From the NCBI GenBank assembly GCA_022749755.1, contig CM040442.1:6918457-6982456 (forward strand): 64,000 nucleotides of DNA, in the 5' to 3' direction. Origin of the DNA: Azadirachta indica. Its lineage: Eukaryota; Streptophyta; Magnoliopsida; Sapindales; Meliaceae. Numbering within the stretch: the first letter of the stretch is position 1; every line of letters starts with the position of its first letter. The notes below the pieces were generated by a model. It worked only from the letters and a program-made list of their open reading frames with translations. It was not told where the DNA came from and made no database searches. Position numbers and translations under genes: made by a program. Shown piece by piece: positions 11,390 through 23,240 of the stretch.

Positions 11390-12012
11390 AAACTGTGTTC
11401 AGCCTACTTGTCCTACTTTGGTAGGTGTGAACCTTGGCAAAATAAGGTGAATTTAACAAGACAATTTCTCAAAATAACTATAATTTACATTAAATTTACG
11501 AAATAACAATTTCAGACTTATTTTTATCATACTAATCAAGAATAAAAGTACCATCAATAACAAATTTATACTTTTCATATAATTTTCGAGTATGGAGTTA
11601 ATGTTAGAGGCTAAAAACAATTTGCAATCATTTTTTAGTGCAAAGACCTCTTACTGAAACTGATTTCATTTATTTAAGATTAAAAAAAATTGGAAGAGTA
11701 AAAGGTTTAACACCCAAGCCAATTATTAATTTCGTTATATTATGTCTTTCAATTTTGTTGTGTGTGTAGCTTATTGAGAGAGTGGCTATTGTAAAAATAC
11801 TAATAAAATAAAATAAAATTTAGACGACCAAAGATCGTTTACGTTTTCTATTGTTTTTTCACCAAAGATTACATGGTAGAGACAATATACAGTTAGAATA
11901 CGCATTCAAGACTAGACGAAGAAAAACTCTAGAAGAATATCAACCAAGTGAGTTGTGGTTCGAAAAACATATAAACTTTATATTTGAGAATTTTTGTACA
12001 CAATCTGATGTA

Positions 12013-12231
12013 CTATGGACGTTTTCCTGGAGGGGTTCCTCCAGGAGAAGGTTGAGTTTGTCTAGGATGATCTCCATCTCGACCTCGAGTACTTGGAGAA
12101 ATCTGAAATTTGCATCTTCTACACCCACGTAAAACATCAAGAACAGGTAATTCGGATAAACAGTTTGCAGGGCCAAGAAATAAAATTGCAAGCAGTAATG
12201 CAAAGATTGCAATGGTGGACTGTTTTTCCAT
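12013..12231 (-). CDS. Small secreted peptide precursor, family member 1
   Basis: A single-exon ORF of 72 residues. Residues 1-24 (MEKQSTIAIFALLLAILFLG, then PANC) form a signal peptide. The middle has GCRRCK. The C-terminus reads RGRDGDHPR and then PSPGGTPPGKRP. The layout (signal peptide, variable basic middle, conserved Pro-rich end) is that of plant peptide-hormone precursors processed to a short C-terminal peptide. Three paralogues in this window share the pattern, which supports it as a gene. It is the shortest member, lacking about ten middle residues. An AG directly before the ATG (TTATTTACAG) hints at a 5'UTR intron. Its upstream 400 bp align with those of the gene at 15531-15776. 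I cannot place it in a named family; the end looks loosely like IDA-, PIP- or CLE-type peptides. Confidence 0.6.
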   Translation of the reverse strand: MEKQSTIAIFALLLAILFLGPANCLSELPVLDVLRGCRRCKFQISPSTRGRDGDHPRQTQPSPGGTPPGKRP

Positions 12232-13070
12232 CTGTAAATAACTTAAGAGCTAGCTTTGATGATTTGATGAGTCCTTGCCAGCATGTATATAGAATTTCAG
12301 TATGTTTAGGTTGGTAATTACTTTGAAATTTTCTATCTTGATGAACAGAAAACAAGGGAAGAATATTGCTATCAATCAACGTTCACTGAAGATTTATTAG
12401 TTATTTTGACTTTTGTACGTAGGTTATCGAGACTTCCAACATTTTAACAAGTCAAGTTCTCCACCTTCGACCTTGGCGCACACTAAAAATAAAAAGAATA
12501 TATATTAAGTCTTCTGTTTTCATTTTGAATGAGTCCGATATATGCATAAAACTAATTAAATATAAGCCACATCACTTCGCAGATTGGTACGTAAATATTT
12601 TTCTTTAGGATATCTTGAGATATCAAACATTGAATCATTGTACCATCGTATCGTCCTGTTACTTTGAAATTCAATAATTAAACATCCTATTCATTAGTTT
12701 GGAGCATAAGACGTTTTACTCCTTTTCTTCCCTTAATAAATTAAGCCTTTGGTCAAGCGTTTCAATTGGCACATTATATCGAGTCAACATTTTTTGCTAC
12801 TGATGGATCGAACATCATAAATTAATGGAAATTTGAGCTAGTTCTCTTTAAAGGAACTCAAAACTGTAGGAAATTAAATTAAAATTAACATCTAACTTTT
12901 ACAGCAATTTATTTTGAACAAACATCGTAGAGATGTTCTTTTAGCAATATAGTCAGGCAAGGTAAAGTACATAATATTCAAGAGATATATGTATGAAGGC
13001 AAAACACTTTTATAGCTTGACTTCTTATTGATTGAGCCACAAAATACTGAATGATATACAATCAGACATG

Positions 13071-13417
13071 CTACGGATGTTTCCCCAGAGGAGCCCGGGG
13101 AGAAGAAGGAACACGTCTAGGTTGATCGTTGTCCCGACCTGCTTGCAAAACCCGAGCCGGTCGCTGGTCACCAGCGTTTATCTTGCTCTTTCTGCAACCC
13201 TTGAGAGCTGGAGGTAGACTAGCCGCTTTTATCTCCAGAACTGTCGGATCACAGTACAATTTAAACAATAATGGTAAACTACAAATCTTGACCAGATTTA
13301 TGAACACGAAGAACTACCTTTGAATGGCTCAGTTGATTTGGCTGCACAGTTTTCTGTTTCAAGCAATAAAACTACTGCAAATAGTGCAAAGACTGCAAGA
13401 GCTGAGAGTTTTGCCAT
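13071..13417 (-). CDS. Small secreted peptide precursor, family member 2 (two exons)
   Basis: Two exons, 13417-13318 and 13240-13071, around a 77-base GT-AG intron (donor AAAG|GTAGTT, acceptor GACAG|TTCTG), give 89 residues. The intron contains in-frame stops, so splicing is needed. The signal peptide is MAKLSALAVFALFAVVLLLE followed by TENCAA. The mature part holds GCRKSK, DQRPAR and the C-terminal GRDNDQPRRVPSSPRAPLGKHP region (quoted here in outline: GRDNDQPR, then PSSPRAPLGKHP). A TATA element (TATATAAAT) lies about 40 bases upstream of the ATG. It differs from its siblings by this intron and an extra VLEIKAASLPPA stretch at the junction. RRVPSSP is the nearest approach in the family to a CLE-like motif, but the match is not convincing. 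Confidence 0.6.
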
Positions 13418-13689
13418 TTGAAGAATTTTGCATTTTGTTAACACTCCCAACCGCATTTATATAGGAGTTCTCTCTGTTCATGCTTGCTTGCTTGGTTATT
13501 TGGTTTTAGAATTGTCAATATATACGGTAAGCAATTCAACGAAAATAAATATGATAAGAGACACGAAGGTGAAGGACAGTAACTTTTATCAGCAGCTGTC
13601 TTATTGACTTTTTAATTGACTTTGAAACATGCTTCAAAATTGCTTCAGATATTTCAGAGGGAAAAAGAAATATAATAACCTGCAAGGTG

Positions 13690-14767
13690 CTGCTATCATT
13701 TTGGCTCGTTTTTAGGAGGTTTTAAAATGCCTCTAGGTGTTCAATGCTCCTTTTTTGCATAAATTTATGCAGTGATCTTAATAGTGGAAGAAGCTTTTCT
13801 CTTAGATGGCGTAAACTATGGATAGAAAGTGATTCGCTTGCTGTTGTGACCTGTTTTACTTCTCAAGTCTTTCCTTCCTCCTTGGCCTCTCCAAGTCCGT
13901 TGAGCTAATTGTCTCTACACTTTACGCGACATGGAATACTACATCTCTCACATCTATATAGAAGGCAATCAAATGTCTCATTACTTAGCAAACCAAGGCC
14001 TTAGTTTTCATTCTTACACCTGGCTGACTACTCCACCAAATAATATTCGCAAAAGTCTTCTTCTCAACTACTGGGGTGTGCCTAGTTTTCGGTTTACTTG
14101 AATTCTGGATTCGCCTTACTCTGCTATTGCTGATTTTTATTTGCTGGCTGCTTGCTGTTGAAATTATTTGGTTGTTAGATTTGTTCGTAGTCTACTTGCT
14201 CTGTTTCAAAAATTAAAAAGACTTTTGCTCTCTGTGCTGCCTAGAGCTTTTTACCGGTTGCTAGCTTGGTGTTTGCAAAATAATGACAGCGTCTCATGGA
14301 ATTTTGTTTGAGATTATTAGCTTGCCGCAACCATGCAATAGCAAAGAACATCTAATTGGACGTATGTTGTTGGGAAGCAGCTGTTGTTTTCTGGCTGCTG
14401 TCTGCTTTTACTGCTCTTGGTTGCTGATTTGCTGATGGGCAAATGCTGTTGCTGCATTTCTGCAATTTAGCTTGCTGTCTTTTAAGGTTCAAGAAAGCTG
14501 CTACATCTTTTTCTGTTTCTGTTTTCTGGTTTTACTGCTTCTGTGCTGTTTTGTAGCTGCTGTTTGCTGCATATTCTGCTGCTGAGTTGCCGAAATCTGC
14601 AGTTTGCTGCTGCTGGGTTGATGAAATCTGTAGTTTGCTGCTGAATTTTGTAGCTCGTTGTTAATTCAATTAGTTTATTATTGTTTGTTTTGTTAGTCGT
14701 TGGGACTGTCCTTGTATAATTTTTTTCTCCTTTTAATAACATGATATTCTAAATTAAAAAAAAAAAC
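13690..14767 (+). mobile_element. 5'-truncated LINE (non-LTR retrotransposon) 3' end
   Basis: The plus strand carries remnants of the RNase H-like C-terminal domain of plant LINE ORF2: RKLWIESDSLAVV (near 13815) and, in a shifted frame, IEGNQMSHYLANQGLS (near 13960), ending in a stop at 14100. A T/CTG-rich 3'UTR follows, ending in a poly(A) run at 14756-14766. The reverse transcriptase is absent (5' truncation) and the frame is broken, so it is dead. It lies between two peptide genes. Confidence 0.65.
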
Positions 14768-15530
14768 TGCGGTTGCAGTATATGCTTTCATTTTTGTTAT
14801 CATCTTTTTCTTTCTTCTTTTAATATAATTTTGATTTTATAGAAAACAAAGTTCATTATGTACTTTTTTAATCGATAAGTGTATATTTATCTTTTTTAAT
14901 TAAACGTCATTGATAAATTTGCCTAGCTCAGTTGATCTTTTTTTTTTTTCCCTTCAGTTCATCGCCATATAAAATATTATTTTCGAGGAATAACAAGTTG
15001 AAACCATAGACTTTATTTCTTGAGAAACAAGTTAAGAGTAGCTAAGTCATATATAACGATGAATTCCAGTGTAATTGTCCTAGTTTGGTAGCTTGGCCAA
15101 TTTCATATATGGCATCTTGCTTGGAGCTTAAGGGCATTAAATTGGCTTAATTTATGCAAATGGAATAAGAGATTATGCTGTAACCAAGACTAATTAAGGA
15201 GAACTTCTCCAATAATGGACTTGCAGAATGTATGCTGCAGAAAAGCACCTCCAGAAAATTTATTTGAGCTAAAGAAAATGCAAGAGATGTCTGCAAATTA
15301 ACATTTTAATTTTTATTATTTTCACAGAAAGATTACGCAACTAAACTCAATAAACAGCAAGTAAGAATTCACATTTTTATTAAGACTAATCGAATCACTG
15401 TTAGAAACATACGATTACCGAAGAGTGTTACATACTTATTTGAATCTAACAAAATAGATATTCTTTACGCAAAGAATCGAACGAAATTTTTATCTTTAGG
15501 AATTACTTATGTAATGTATATTTCCATAAA

Positions 15531-15776
15531 CTACGGACGTTGTCCGGGAGGGACTCCAGGAGACGGATCAGTTGGTCTAGGTCGATCTTTATCTCTACCT
15601 CGAGCTCTTCGAGTAACCAGCAATTTACGAGCTGGTCGCCATTGATCACTGCTCGTCTGGCATTTTCTGCCCTCACTAAGAACACCAGGAACAGTTGATT
15701 GGGCTAAACAGCTTTCAGGTTTAAGAAACAAAATTGCAAAGAATGCAAAGAGTGCAATAGCTGAGAGCTTTCCCAT
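15531..15776 (-). CDS. Small secreted peptide precursor, family member 3
   Basis: A single-exon ORF of 81 residues. The signal peptide is MGKLSAIALFAFFAILFLKP followed by ESCLAQ. The middle has GRKCQTSSDQWRPARKLL. The C-terminus is RGRDKDRPRPTDPSPGVPPG then QRP. It shares SSDxWR with the gene at 23241 and the end pattern with all members. A TATA box (TATATAAATAG, near 15825) lies about 50 bases upstream. The promoter is clearly duplicated with that of member 1: a shared GTAAATAACTTAA...GGTAATT.CTTTGAAATT arrangement and a GAGACTTC..AC.TTTT block. TDPSPGVPPG has a passing likeness to the CEP hormone end, but it lacks the final GxGH. Likely secreted and proteolytically matured; receptor unknown. 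Confidence 0.65.
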   Translation of the reverse strand: MGKLSAIALFAFFAILFLKPESCLAQSTVPGVLSEGRKCQTSSDQWRPARKLLVTRRARGRDKDRPRPTDPSPGVPPGQRP

Positions 15777-16169
15777 CTGTAAATAACTTAATAGCTTGGA
15801 TTATCTGATGCCTCCCTGAGCTATTTATATAGAAGTTCTGTATGTTTACGTTTGGTAATTGCTTTGAAATTGTCTACGTCGAGGACCAGAAAACGAGTGA
15901 AGGAAATTGCAATTGATAAACGTTTACTCGTTTATTATGATTTTTCTTAGTAGTCGGTAGAGACTTCAAACTTTTTATTAAGTCATATTGTCTCCTACTT
16001 GCCTAAAAACAACAAGTATTCTGTTTCCATTTCTCTGAGTTCAATTCTCAAAACTTAATACGTCGCACCACTTCTTAGAATGGTGACAATTTTCTTTAGG
16101 ATCTTGAGATATTGAATTTTTAATTTGTATCATCACGGTACTCTTAAATGTTAGCTTCAATAATTACCT

Positions 16170-17900
16170 GAAATCATATCCATTAATGGTTATTATAATT
16201 CCTTCAATGATAATTCTTGTAAGACTTACCTTTAATACTAATATTGAATCCTTAAGAATAATTTAATAGATACTTTTCTTTAAAAGAAATATATAATAAA
16301 AAAAGGCAGAAGATAAAATTGTGAACTTCCTTTATTTCAAAGGCAGAAAAATGGACCAAACTAAGAACTTAAACCAGCTGAATGCTTCAATTCTACTTCC
16401 CTTATGAGCTTTGACAAGAGGAATACGACATCTGAATTTCTTGTTTCATCTTAAACAAAGACAATTAATTAGCCATGCTCTTAAGTATTTAATTTTGAAC
16501 AAGTCTTCTTAGAACTCGTTACATTTATATATGACTAGTCCATAGGAATATTTCACTGTCCTCATATTTTGAACTTTTAAATTTCTTTATTAACAATTTA
16601 TAATAAAAATAGTTTTATATAAATACTTATTTTATCAAATACATCACCATATTATCTGCTTTATATATATAAATATTTGACTAATATTAATAACTTGAAA
16701 ATTAATTTACATTCGTATATATACCTAATAATAATCTTTTTATGTCACATTCACAAAAAGAGTTCAATGATCTAGTTTATGACATTTAAACAAACCCCAA
16801 TCTTCTTGTAAATATGATTTGATTTCTAACTAATCTACAAACTTTACCGACTAATTAATCATTCGATGTCTCAAAGTGAATTCAATATGAAAGATCGAGG
16901 AAAAAGAACAAGAAAAAGAGAAAAGATAGGCTTTTGCCACAAGGGCAAAAGGGGTAATCACGAAGAAAAAGGTCAATGTGACGTCTTCATTGTCCATTGG
17001 AATCAAAAGCTAACCTAATTTATACTTTTTAACCCTCTCAAACAAAGTCAACTGACGCCGAACTTTCCACTTTTTTGCCCCTTTTGAGTTGGAAGTCAAT
17101 CAAAGCCACTATCTTGCCTTCTACTTTACCAACAATTTAACTTATTACTAGATTTTCTTCACTTTTTACCTTGGAGTTGTTATTGATTTTTCCTATATTT
17201 TGTTTAAGAGTCAACTAAATTTATGTGAATCTAAATCTTATATACAGATTTCTGTAAATTTCATCTTGTCTCAATCTGATAAAAAATCTTAAAAAAAAAA
17301 TTTCACTATATTTTGATACAATCAATTATATAATATCATATTTTCTAATATACAAACTTAATTAAACACCCATTTATAGAGATAACATATATGATATTGT
17401 ATTATATAATTAAAAAAAGAAATAACAACATGTAAATTCTTATATTTTGAGAAAATAATAAATAACAATACGTTTTAATAATTTTAACGAATAAAATCTC
17501 TATGTTAATTTTTTAAATTGGTCAAACTTTTATCTGCTACAAATAATTAAAATATGTCAAAGAAGGACCTATCTATTGATACCTATTAAATAAATATTTA
17601 ATGATATATAAAGCACAATCTCACATGATTTTCTTTTTCTTTTCAAATTCGAAAATTGACGGAAAAGAAATTGTTTATACAAACCTTCAATTTCATCTGT
17701 TGTCTTATCCAAAACATAAACAATCATCATGCTATCCTTGTTAAAACCGACGGCCAAGATTTGATGTTACTTTTATGTTTATTTTATTTTTTATTTTTTG
17801 AAATTGAACGTAGATTTTATAGTTTCAAAAATGGGTAAATCTCCTGTCCTGAAACTCAAAAACTGGTAGATTTTTGTCAGAGACTATACAATAATTTTAT
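16170..17900. other. Intergenic, no gene seen
   Basis: AT-rich DNA with only short frames. One GC-richer patch at 16860-17130 contains GTCAACTGACG and GAAGTCAATCAAAG, both with W-box-type TTGAC cores, but no neighbouring start was found to assign them to. Confidence 0.45.
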
Positions 17901-18384
17901 TGTCATAGTCTGACATTACAGCAACAGCAACAGCACCGCTCTATTAAATATCCAAGGACGAATCCAACCCGTTGGATTGTCAGTGATAGACGCGCCGCTC
18001 GCTTCCTTCTCATTTAAATCCTACGGCTCCCACCTTTACTCTCCCATTAATGCCCTACTTCTGTCCCCTCCCTTGTGCGAAATTTTTACGCGGTTTAAAA
18101 AGCTGAACCTCGAGAATTTTTTCACCTTGATAAGGTTAAATCACACATCAGCTGTTTCTCACCACGCCCCAGCCCCTTTAGCGCGTCACTCACATCACCA
18201 CCTACTCTCTAATATTTCTAATTAAAATTCTAAATTATAAACAATCTCAGAAGTTTACCAAGAAAATACTTGGATTAAGCTAATAATTTTCTATTACCGG
18301 ATTAATACAACTCAAAGAACTAATAGCAAGATTTCATTAATGACAATAACAAATTAAGATTATATTACTGTGTTGATCAGGTGT

Positions 18385-19044
18385 TTAATATTGGGGAGAA
18401 TTGTCGGCATCATTAGCTCTAGGAGAGGTTAATGGAAACAATGGAAGCAACTCAGGCTCAGCTCCTCTTGGTGTACTTAGTGGACTTGGATGAAGATAAA
18501 ATCCTTTCTCTGCAATGGCTTTCTCTTCTTCCTCCTCGTACAGCTCTTTGCTGGGACTCCCACGCGCGTAGAACTCCTCCCTGGGAGACCTAGGGCTCAC
18601 GCGCGCTAAGAACTCCAAGGTTGATACCGGAGAAACGAGGAAGGAACTGCGCTGCTTGTAGAAACAAAGCTCATAGGCGTTACTGTAAACGTTGTTGGTG
18701 GTGGGGGTTTTGTTCAGCTTGATTTCGAGCTTCTTCGCTGTCTGTCTGCGTTCATGCAGCTTGAATGCGGGGCGTTTAGGTCCGATATTGGTGGCGGAAG
18801 GGACGGCGGGGGTGGTGGTGATGGGTCGTGCTGGGTGGGTGACAGGGAGTTTTGGGGTTGATGGGTCGTCAGGGGCGCCGGTTAATTTCTGAACTATGGT
18901 CCGGAAAGTTGATGGATCAGCTTGGACAAACGTGGTGTTGATAGCGGCTGCGGCTGCGTCTGATCCGTAAGCTAGCGGCGGCGGCGGTGTCTGCGACATG
19001 GTGTTGGAGCTGGTAGCGTAGCTGCTGTTTGAACTGGAAGCCAA
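18385..19044 (-). CDS. VQ motif-containing protein (VQ4/13/33-like)
   Basis: An intact intronless ORF of 219 residues. The defining motif FRTIVQKLTG (F47 to G56; FxxxVQxLTG) is the WRKY-binding signature of plant VQ proteins, small nuclear cofactors of WRKY transcription factors. Further conserved pieces are KRPAFKLHERRQ (~90-101), FYLHPSPLSTPRG and the C-terminal ELLPLFPLTSPR, typical of the MAP-kinase-targeted VQ4/VQ13/VQ33 subgroup. There are several SP/TP sites (SPVS, SPRSPRE, GSPSKE, SPLSTP, TSPR), expected MPK3/6 phosphorylation sites in that group. The acidic EEEEE run near 170 is also usual. Start: the first ATG, with a TATA box (TATATAAAC) near 19085-19092. Likely stress-regulated, by family. 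The subgroup call is from motif memory, not a search. Confidence 0.88.
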   Translation of the reverse strand: MASSSNSSYATSSNTMSQTPPPPLAYGSDAAAAAINTTFVQADPSTFRTIVQKLTGAPDDPSTPKLPVTHPARPITTTPAVPSATNIGPKRPAFKLHERRQTAKKLEIKLNKTPTTNNVYSNAYELCFYKQRSSFLVSPVSTLEFLARVSPRSPREEFYARGSPSKELYEEEEEKAIAEKGFYLHPSPLSTPRGAEPELLPLFPLTSPRANDADNSPQY

Positions 19045-19082
19045 GAAAGAGATGGGTGAGCATGAAATGAAAGGGCGTTTTG

Positions 19083-19095
19083 TTTATATATAGGA
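19083..19095 (-). promoter_or_regulatory. TATA box of the VQ-protein gene
   Basis: CTATATATAAACA on the minus strand, about 40 bases upstream of the ATG at 19044. Confidence 0.6.
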
Positions 19096-20039
19096 GAGAA
19101 GATAAGAGAAATAGATGTTTTCTTACTTTTTATTTTTGTTTTCTTTGTTTCTGCTTTCCTTTTTTAGGGTTATTGAAATAATGATATGGGAAGGAATAAA
19201 TTGCTGCATGCACTATGGCTTGCTTGTGAAATTTGGGCGGTGTTTGGGTTCAGAATCTTTGGATTAAAGTATGTTTATTCGGTTTAGTACAAATATTTTG
19301 AGTGCACGTTTTATTTGGAGTTGATTTTTAATACTTTCCACCACCTCCCCAATTGGGTATCAATGCCGAATCCCCTCACTTTATTTTAAAGTTTGATTAA
19401 CTTTTCTTAATTAATAAAATTAAAGATAATTTTATTATACCAAGTACAAAATATTGATATAAATCATGCATATTTTATTAAGTAAATCAGTATAATATAT
19501 TGATTTAATTTACATTTGCAATTTCTTTTACATATACCTTATTTTATCATGTCTTTTAAATTAACTAATTTTAAAGAAATTTTAAGTCATAGATAACTTA
19601 ATAGATAACTTAGTTCGTTGGTCCTAGAACCTGTAATGATAACATATGCAACCTAAAAATTAATTTAAATACTATTAAATTATTTTATAATTTTCTTATT
19701 GAAAGTAGAGAATAATGAATGGACCTAATTGGCTTTAAGTTTGTTATTGATGCATTCAAAATTATTTTTTTCTGCCAACAACCGAAAGGATAAGAGAGGC
19801 TCTTTCAAAGTCTAAATGTCTCATTAAGTGACGTATAATGTCTTCATGATGTAATAATAACGACCTAGACAAAGAGTTAAAGCAGATCCTGCAGAGAAAA
19901 ATTAAAATCTTGTAGATACTTGTTTTTTTTTTTTAAACAAAAATCTTGTACATGCCTTGAATTCGAAAGAAAAAAGAGTAATAAAAAAACAAAATTAAAA
20001 AAATAAGGATAAAAAGCTACAGATCGCTAGCTGGCATTA

Positions 20040-20545
20040 AATGATGAGGCATGCGGGGTCAGCGGGGCATTGAAACAAGAAACGAGGGGGAAGATGACTT
20101 CGCAGCAGCAGCGGTAGCAGACTGCTCTTCTGCTTTCTGCTTTCTGCTTCTGCTGGGGCTAATAATAATATGTTCAGATATTGCAGAGCTGTTTGTGTAT
20201 GTATGTTCTGATTCTTGTGTGTTTTCTTTCATTCAATCAGGGCCTTTTTCTCTGTCTCTGTTCTGGGTTATGGTAATGGTAATTTCATTCACTTTTTCCC
20301 CTTAGATTGCGTGAGGGATTTGGTTTTGACATTGGGGAAAAGTTATTCAGACTTTCGTTTCAGGTCTTTTTTGGCCTTGTTCTTTGTAGTTTCTTTGCTT
20401 CACTCTTTCTTCCCTCTTTCGATTGCTTTTCTCGGATGGTTAGGATGTTTCTCACTTTTGATCTTGTGGGTTTCTTAATTCAAGCAAGTCTGGTTTGTTT
20501 TTTTCTCCTTCATTTCTTTGCTATTTCTTTCTAATTTTTGTCCTT
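20040..20545 (+). other. GC-richer, pyrimidine-biased island, coding status unclear
   Basis: It stands out from the AT-rich flanks. The plus strand has an 84-codon frame from ATG at 20051 followed by long T/CT-rich sequence resembling a 5'UTR and first-intron region. The translation is hydrophobic low-complexity without a known motif. It may be the start of a transcript whose body is lost, or a non-coding RNA. No protein is called. Confidence 0.25.
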
Positions 20546-20599
20546 TTTTGTTTAAAGAAAATTCTGATCTTATAAAGTGTGCACGACATAATAATACTA

Positions 20600-21850
20600 A
20601 TTTTATTCATGTTTGTGTTATGATTATATCAACTTTGTACAATTTTTTATTAATATTTGTAAGAAAGTTGATATTTTAATTTTGTTTAAATATTTATTAT
20701 TAATTATATCGTAATTAGACATTTATAAGTCCGCTTATGATCAAATTTAACTAAAACTCGTCAAGTTAAAATGTACTTATGATTAAAATATTTTGACTAT
20801 TTACTCTCAATAAAATCATTAAACGTAGAGCATAAGTGAGACCATGTTCATTTATTAGTTGCAAAGTTACAACTAATACAAAAGTACTAAATATTTCAAT
20901 ATTATATATATTTACAAACTTAAATAAAAACAAATTAATTTAAAATGGATCGTAATTAGAAAATTTAATTTTAAAAATGTTTGCACATGCCTTCTAACAT
21001 TGTGCTTTCGGATGAATTGTAGCAAAAATTAACCAAAACAAAGTAATTTTACTAACTTCTTCATCCCTTGAAAATTACATTTAAATCTTTAACTTAAAAA
21101 TGACAAAATAATTTCAAAGTAAAGACAAGTTATTCTTTCTTTCAATAATTTCCACTCACACAATATCTCGTACACTTTTTCTTTTTCCAAAAAAAACAAA
21201 TTCACAATAAATAATATTTATTTTCATGAATCATTTGCCTCTACACTAGAAATTATGTGAAGGCTATCTACATTAACTTTCTTACATTGGGCGAGTCTGA
21301 CTAGCTTCATTCACCATTAATCAACATGTTTTGGGTACTGAATTATTAACACATAATTAATATTCGATCTCTTCCTCACCATTAATTGAAAATATTTTAA
21401 ATCTCATTATGCCATGTATATATAGTTTCTATATCATAATGGAATGCAATGAAGAATATATTGTGTTACTTATAATTGTGTTGGACAATCAAATTAAATG
21501 TATTGATTAAGTTAATTTTGTTAAAATTTATTTGGTTTAAATTTTTTGTTTTAATGGATTCACTACATGAATAATGAACTAATCCATTTATTAGTGTTTA
21601 AATTAATGTTAATGTCTTCAAACAACACAATCAATTGCCAACCGTTCTCAATAATGATATTTGGACGTTTATATTACTAATTCCATTCTTTGCTGAATTT
21701 ATAATATTAATTAATCGAACTAAAGAAGGCAGGCGATGAAATAAATTTCTAATATTATTGCTTTAATTAAGGATTTATCTATATAGGCTGGTCTAGTGCA
21801 TCATGAGAGGCTAACAGGTCAACATAGGAATCATGAAGCGCCGACTGTGC
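20600..21850. other. AT-rich intergenic, no gene seen
   Basis: Only short frames and A/T homopolymer runs on either strand. Confidence 0.45.
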
Positions 21851-21852
21851 TC

Positions 21853-22012
21853 CTAATTCTAGGGCCGTTGGATCATCTTGGATTCTCGAAAACGTAGAAG
21901 ATGCCAAGGGAACCCTCAATCATAGTTAATCTTTTGTGGACGACAACATCATTGCATTGTAGACTAGTTTCCTAATAGACTGATGACGAGTGGCCTTTTA
22001 ACAAAATAATGG
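21853..22012 (+). promoter_or_regulatory. RLP-associated upstream module, copy 2 (diverged)
   Basis: Begins AGGGCCGTTGGATCAT and contains GATGCCAAGGGAAC, GTGGACGACAACATCATTGC and a late TTTTAACAAAAT. It matches the module at 32.7 kb, including the GCCAAGGGAAC segment, but has lost the GTCAA W-box core. No RLP exon is next to it; the closest genes are the secreted peptide at 23241 and, further on, the RLP at 26828. Confidence 0.4.
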
Positions 22013-23180
22013 TATCATTTAATCTAGCGTATATGTTAGGTTGCTCTCAAATATTTATTTAATTGCTTTTAGTCGCAAATAAGTATTAATTGATTTAGAT
22101 TTTCTTTACTGCTACTAATATTATAACTAAAAATTTCCTAAAAATTTAGATATATACAATTATGATCTATCCTATAGATCTTTTAAGAGTTTAATGCAGT
22201 CGTGACATACTCCATATATTTATATGTACGTAGTGTGAGATCTTTGGAGGGCAGAACTTCCAAAAAAGTCATCCATGTTAATATTATTTTCACCCAAACA
22301 TGTTTAATCTCATAATTTTGATGAGATACTAGATTTAAAATTAAAGAATATTAAATATTTGAATTTAAATAATAAATGCGGACTTTTTCTCTTGCTAACT
22401 TTGGTATCTTCTATGAATTCGACAAAATCTGGAAAAATTTAATAAAAAATAGATTATTATTATTATATAAATTATTGTTATTTTATATTAAAATTGCACA
22501 AACTTTTTCAACTATGTATTTTGAAAAATGTCACGCTTGAAAAATTTACACGTTAATGAGTGCTCGATGTAAAATAAATTAACATATGTTAATACTAATT
22601 ATGGCATATGGATCATAATCATTAAACATGCAATTTTTTTAAGCACTCAAGTCGCATCCTATTTCATACACAAAATACAAATTAAAAAAAAAAAAGTTTA
22701 GAGATTGAAGAATAATATGTACAAAGTTATAAGTTTATTTGGTGCATGTGAATTAAAAGAATTTTTATCGGTAGTTCGTATTATAAAATATATAAATCTT
22801 TATTGAGAAATTGGACGCTTGAACCACGAAATTTAACTTGTTATCACGTTTATTAGAAGTCAGATGGTAAGACAATTACCCAAATTTTTTTCGTTAAATA
22901 TTTATCAATATTTTAAAAAATAATATTACATATTGATGGCTAGCTCAAGACTTGGAGTGCAAGCGATATTGACGGAGTCAACCAAATGAAAACACAAAGA
23001 CTTTTTTTTTTTTTTTTTTCTTGTGAGCCAAGTCAATTCAAAGGAGGAGACTTAGACTTAATATGCTCCCAGTTTCAACCCAATAAATGCAGAAGTCTAA
23101 CACGAATCTATTAATAAATACAAATTTTCTACACTCGTTTTCTGGTTTACCATTTTGATTAGTTTTGAATCATTGAGGAA
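22013..23180. other. AT-rich intergenic, no gene seen
   Basis: Contains a poly-T run of about 18 at ~23003-23021 and otherwise short frames only. Confidence 0.45.
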
Positions 23181-23240
23181 TTCTATATAAAAATTTTGCG
23201 AGGGATTCATTAATAAAGCGCAAGCTTTAGCTGCTTAAAC

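Noticed and set aside
11851..12379. Overlapping frames on both strands around the first peptide gene
   Set aside because: Only the 12013-12231 frame has a signal peptide and the family C-terminus.
14482..14742. 86-codon minus-strand frame rich in Gln, Asn and Thr
   Set aside because: It is the complement of the CTG-rich 3'UTR of the LINE remnant.
20051..20534. Three overlapping plus-strand frames of 75-87 codons
   Set aside because: Hydrophobic, pyrimidine-driven translations without a motif; more like a UTR or intron than coding sequence.
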